This document shows positions 61,935 through 64,000 of a stretch of 64,000 bases of DNA, in pieces. Made by a program: the position numbers and the translations under genes. The stretch's first letter is position 1. Every line of letters begins with the position of its first letter. Origin of the DNA: Bacillota bacterium (GTDB taxonomy: Bacteria; Bacillota; Negativicutes; CTSoil-072); the NCBI GenBank assembly GCA_017889545.1, contig JAGFZV010000003.1, forward strand, positions 1 through 64,000. The letters run 5' to 3'. The notes under the pieces are model-generated. The model saw only the letters and a list, made by a program, of their open reading frames with translations, was not told the DNA's origin and ran no database searches.

Positions 61935-63143
61935 TTAGCAAAGATCGACTTTGTACCCATGTTCGCCCAATAATTTTCCGATTAGGCGAATTTGCTCTTC
62001 ATCCGCCGTTTCTAGCTCGAGTTCCACATAAACGTAACCGATCGAAACATTCCTTTTATCCCGTTTATGAGTAATGGAAATAATGTTGGCGCCGGCGTCG
62101 GAAACTAACTTGATCAGACGCCACAAGGTTCCTGGTTTGTCAGGAATGACGGTGTCACAGTAAATTTTGCGTCTGCTCTTCACCAAACCCTGATCAATAA
62201 TTCGGGATAACATATTCACGTCGATATTGCCGCCGCTGATTACGGCAACAATTTTTTTACCGCGATACTGTGAAAATTTATTTAAAATAGCAGCTAGCGG
62301 AACAGCGCCTGCGCCTTCGGATACAATTTTCATTTTTTCCAATAGGAACAAAATCGCGCTGGCTATTTCGTCTTCGTCAACAGTAACGATATCGTCGACA
62401 TAACGCCGGACAATATCAAAGGTTACTTCCCCGGGCGTTTTGACCGCAATCCCGTCCGCAATTGTCGAAGATCCTTTAATGGTAATAATTTTATTCTGAT
62501 GAACCGCCTCCAACATCGAAGGCATATTCCGCGCTTGAACGCCGATCACCTTTACACCCGGTTTGCAGTTTTTTATTGCGGTTGCGATCCCAGAAATCAG
62601 CCCTCCGCCGCCTATCGGAACTACTACGATTTCCGCATCCGGCAAATCTTCGATTATTTCCAAACCAATCGTGCCTTGTCCGGCAATCACTAATGGATCA
62701 TTAAAGGGATGAATAAAGGTTGCATTGGTTTTTTGCTGGATCCGGATCGCTTCCGCATACGCTTCGTCGTACATTTCGCCAAAAAGAACCACTTCTGCTC
62801 CATAGCTTTTCGTCGCCTTCACCTTGGACAAGGGAGCATGCTTCGGCATAACGATTGTCGCTTTGATCCCATGAACCTGAGCCGCCAACGCAACTCCCTG
62901 CGCATGGTTTCCTGCGGAGGAGGCAATTACTCCTTGTCGTTTTTCTTCCTCTGTCAGATTGGCAATCCGGTTATAAGCCCCTCTCAGTTTGAACGATCCC
63001 GTACGCTGCAGATTTTCCATTTTTAAATAAATCTGGTTTCCGCTGATTTCGTTGAGCACTTCGTCATGTACCAAACTGGTTCGATACGCGACGTTGTTCA
63101 ATGTTTGCCTGGCCTCTATAATATCGTTCACGGTTACGGACAT
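61935..63143 (-). CDS. ilvA: Threonine ammonia-lyase with C-terminal ACT domain
   Basis: MENLQRTGSFKLRGAYNRI PLP-Lys motif; SSAGNHAQGVALAA; VPIGGGGLISG; C-terminal ACT-like region. Confidence 0.93.
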   Translation of the reverse strand: MSVTVNDIIEARQTLNNVAYRTSLVHDEVLNEISGNQIYLKMENLQRTGSFKLRGAYNRIANLTEEEKRQGVIASSAGNHAQGVALAAQVHGIKATIVMPKHAPLSKVKATKSYGAEVVLFGEMYDEAYAEAIRIQQKTNATFIHPFNDPLVIAGQGTIGLEIIEDLPDAEIVVVPIGGGGLISGIATAIKNCKPGVKVIGVQARNMPSMLEAVHQNKIITIKGSSTIADGIAVKTPGEVTFDIVRRYVDDIVTVDEDEIASAILFLLEKMKIVSEGAGAVPLAAILNKFSQYRGKKIVAVISGGNIDVNMLSRIIDQGLVKSRRKIYCDTVIPDKPGTLWRLIKLVSDAGANIISITHKRDKRNVSIGYVYVELELETADEEQIRLIGKLLGEHGYKVDLC

Positions 63144-63219
63144 AGCATGGCCTCCCTTATGCGATGAATTGCAATAAAAACAAAGGAAAATCGAACTTTT
63201 CACAATATATCTTCATATC

Positions 63220-63438
63220 CTACAGCATGTCATCATTCAAAAACAATGATTCTGATTGCCGTACAATCTCGACCTGATGGTTCTTGATCATCTCTGCCAA
63301 GTGCACAACCGGCATTTGCTGATACCGGTTGGCCTCGTCAAAATATTTTACAACATTGTTGTTTATTGCCGATACAATCCAAGTTTTTTTTGTTTCACCG
63401 GCAGACACGACCAATTTGTCTCCGCCCTGGACTTCCAT
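63220..63438 (-). CDS. Hypothetical 72-aa protein
   Basis: Intact short ORF MEVQGGDKLVVSAGETKKTWIVSAINNNVVKYF...; no recognised family. Confidence 0.55.
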   Translation of the reverse strand: MEVQGGDKLVVSAGETKKTWIVSAINNNVVKYFDEANRYQQMPVVHLAEMIKNHQVEIVRQSESLFLNDDML

Positions 63439-63550
63439 GTCAAATCACCTCACCAGATATTTCCTATATTTAAGCCCATTATATCATATTCGAAAGCCTC
63501 CGACGCTTAGTATCGTTGTAGAAAAAGCAAAAACAACATCGCATAAAAAA

Positions 63551-63584
63551 AGAAACACCCAGGACCATGTCCTTGTGTTTCCCA
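63551..63584 (-). terminator. Terminator of the partial molybdopterin-binding gene
   Basis: gaaacacccaggac-at-gtccttgtgtttc hairpin. Confidence 0.6.
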
Positions 63585-63609
63585 ATGATTTTTCAGATGT
63601 TGAACACAT

Positions 63610-64000
63610 TCATTTGCCAAAGGGGCAAACCGGATAGGTGCAATTTTCACATTGCAAACACAGACCGCCGTAACCCATGGAGGCAAAATCGAGTTTTGAC
63701 AGCCATTCTCCCGCCAGTAATCTTGGAAAAACGAGATCAAAAATTGTGGTTTTAGCATACATTCCACAGCCCGGCATGCCCAGGATGACCGTGTCGCCGT
63801 GATAAGCAAGCATAAACATATCTCCAGGCAATACCGGTGTCCCGTACGTGATGATTTGGGCACCGGTAGCTCGAATGGCATCCGGCGTTACATCCTCAGG
63901 ATCGACCGACATGCCGCCGGTTGCAATAATAATGTCTATCCCGTTCTTTTTATAATTCATGATCGCATCTCGAATACGGTTACGGTCATCCGGCTGAAAA
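63610..64000 (-). CDS. Molybdopterin-binding (MogA/MoeA-like) protein, truncated at window end
   Basis: IDIIIATGGMSVDPEDVTPDAIRATG...GTPVLPGDMFMLAYHGDTVILGMPGCGMY; frame continues through 64000 (FQPDDRNRIRDAIMNYKK). Confidence 0.87.
   Translation of the reverse strand, partial: FQPDDRNRIRDAIMNYKKNGIDIIIATGGMSVDPEDVTPDAIRATGAQIITYGTPVLPGDMFMLAYHGDTVILGMPGCGMYAKTTIFDLVFPRLLAGEWLSKLDFASMGYGGLCLQCENCTYPVCPFGK

Overview
This 64 kb window looks like chromosomal DNA from an anaerobic or diderm Firmicute, probably Negativicutes/Sporomusaceae-like (inferred from gene content). It is mostly housekeeping and respiratory genes: lactate permease, T-box-leuS, ccdA-tlpA, lgt, glcDF-like lactate/glycolate oxidase, a complete Hyf-like membrane [NiFe]-hydrogenase/complex-I-type operon, menA, ResB/CcsA plus nrfHA ammonifying nitrite reductase, two metal P-type ATPases, MarR-GNAT with azlCD, and ilvA. 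The main accessory locus is a complete type I-B (Tneap/Cst-like) CRISPR-Cas system. It has a WYL regulator, cas6-cas8b-cas7-cas5-cas3-cas4-cas1-cas2, and an array that I counted by hand at 61 repeat copies and 60 spacers. The strongest hidden signal is a 101-codon minus-strand gene at 25332-25637, missed by the ORF track because it is interrupted by an in-frame TGA. The TGA is followed by a GC-rich hairpin, and the readthrough protein resembles HesB-like 'CC/Se-motif' (seleno)proteins, so it is a candidate selenoprotein. Other leads: two spacers that overlap by 14 nt and merge into an open reading frame, a CstR-like regulator next to ccdA-tlpA, a 62-bp perfect palindrome that may combine operator, promoter and terminator, a frameshifted thiolase, a 28-aa membrane microprotein, and tandem and dispersed intergenic repeats. 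All calls come from reading the sequence; no database search was run.
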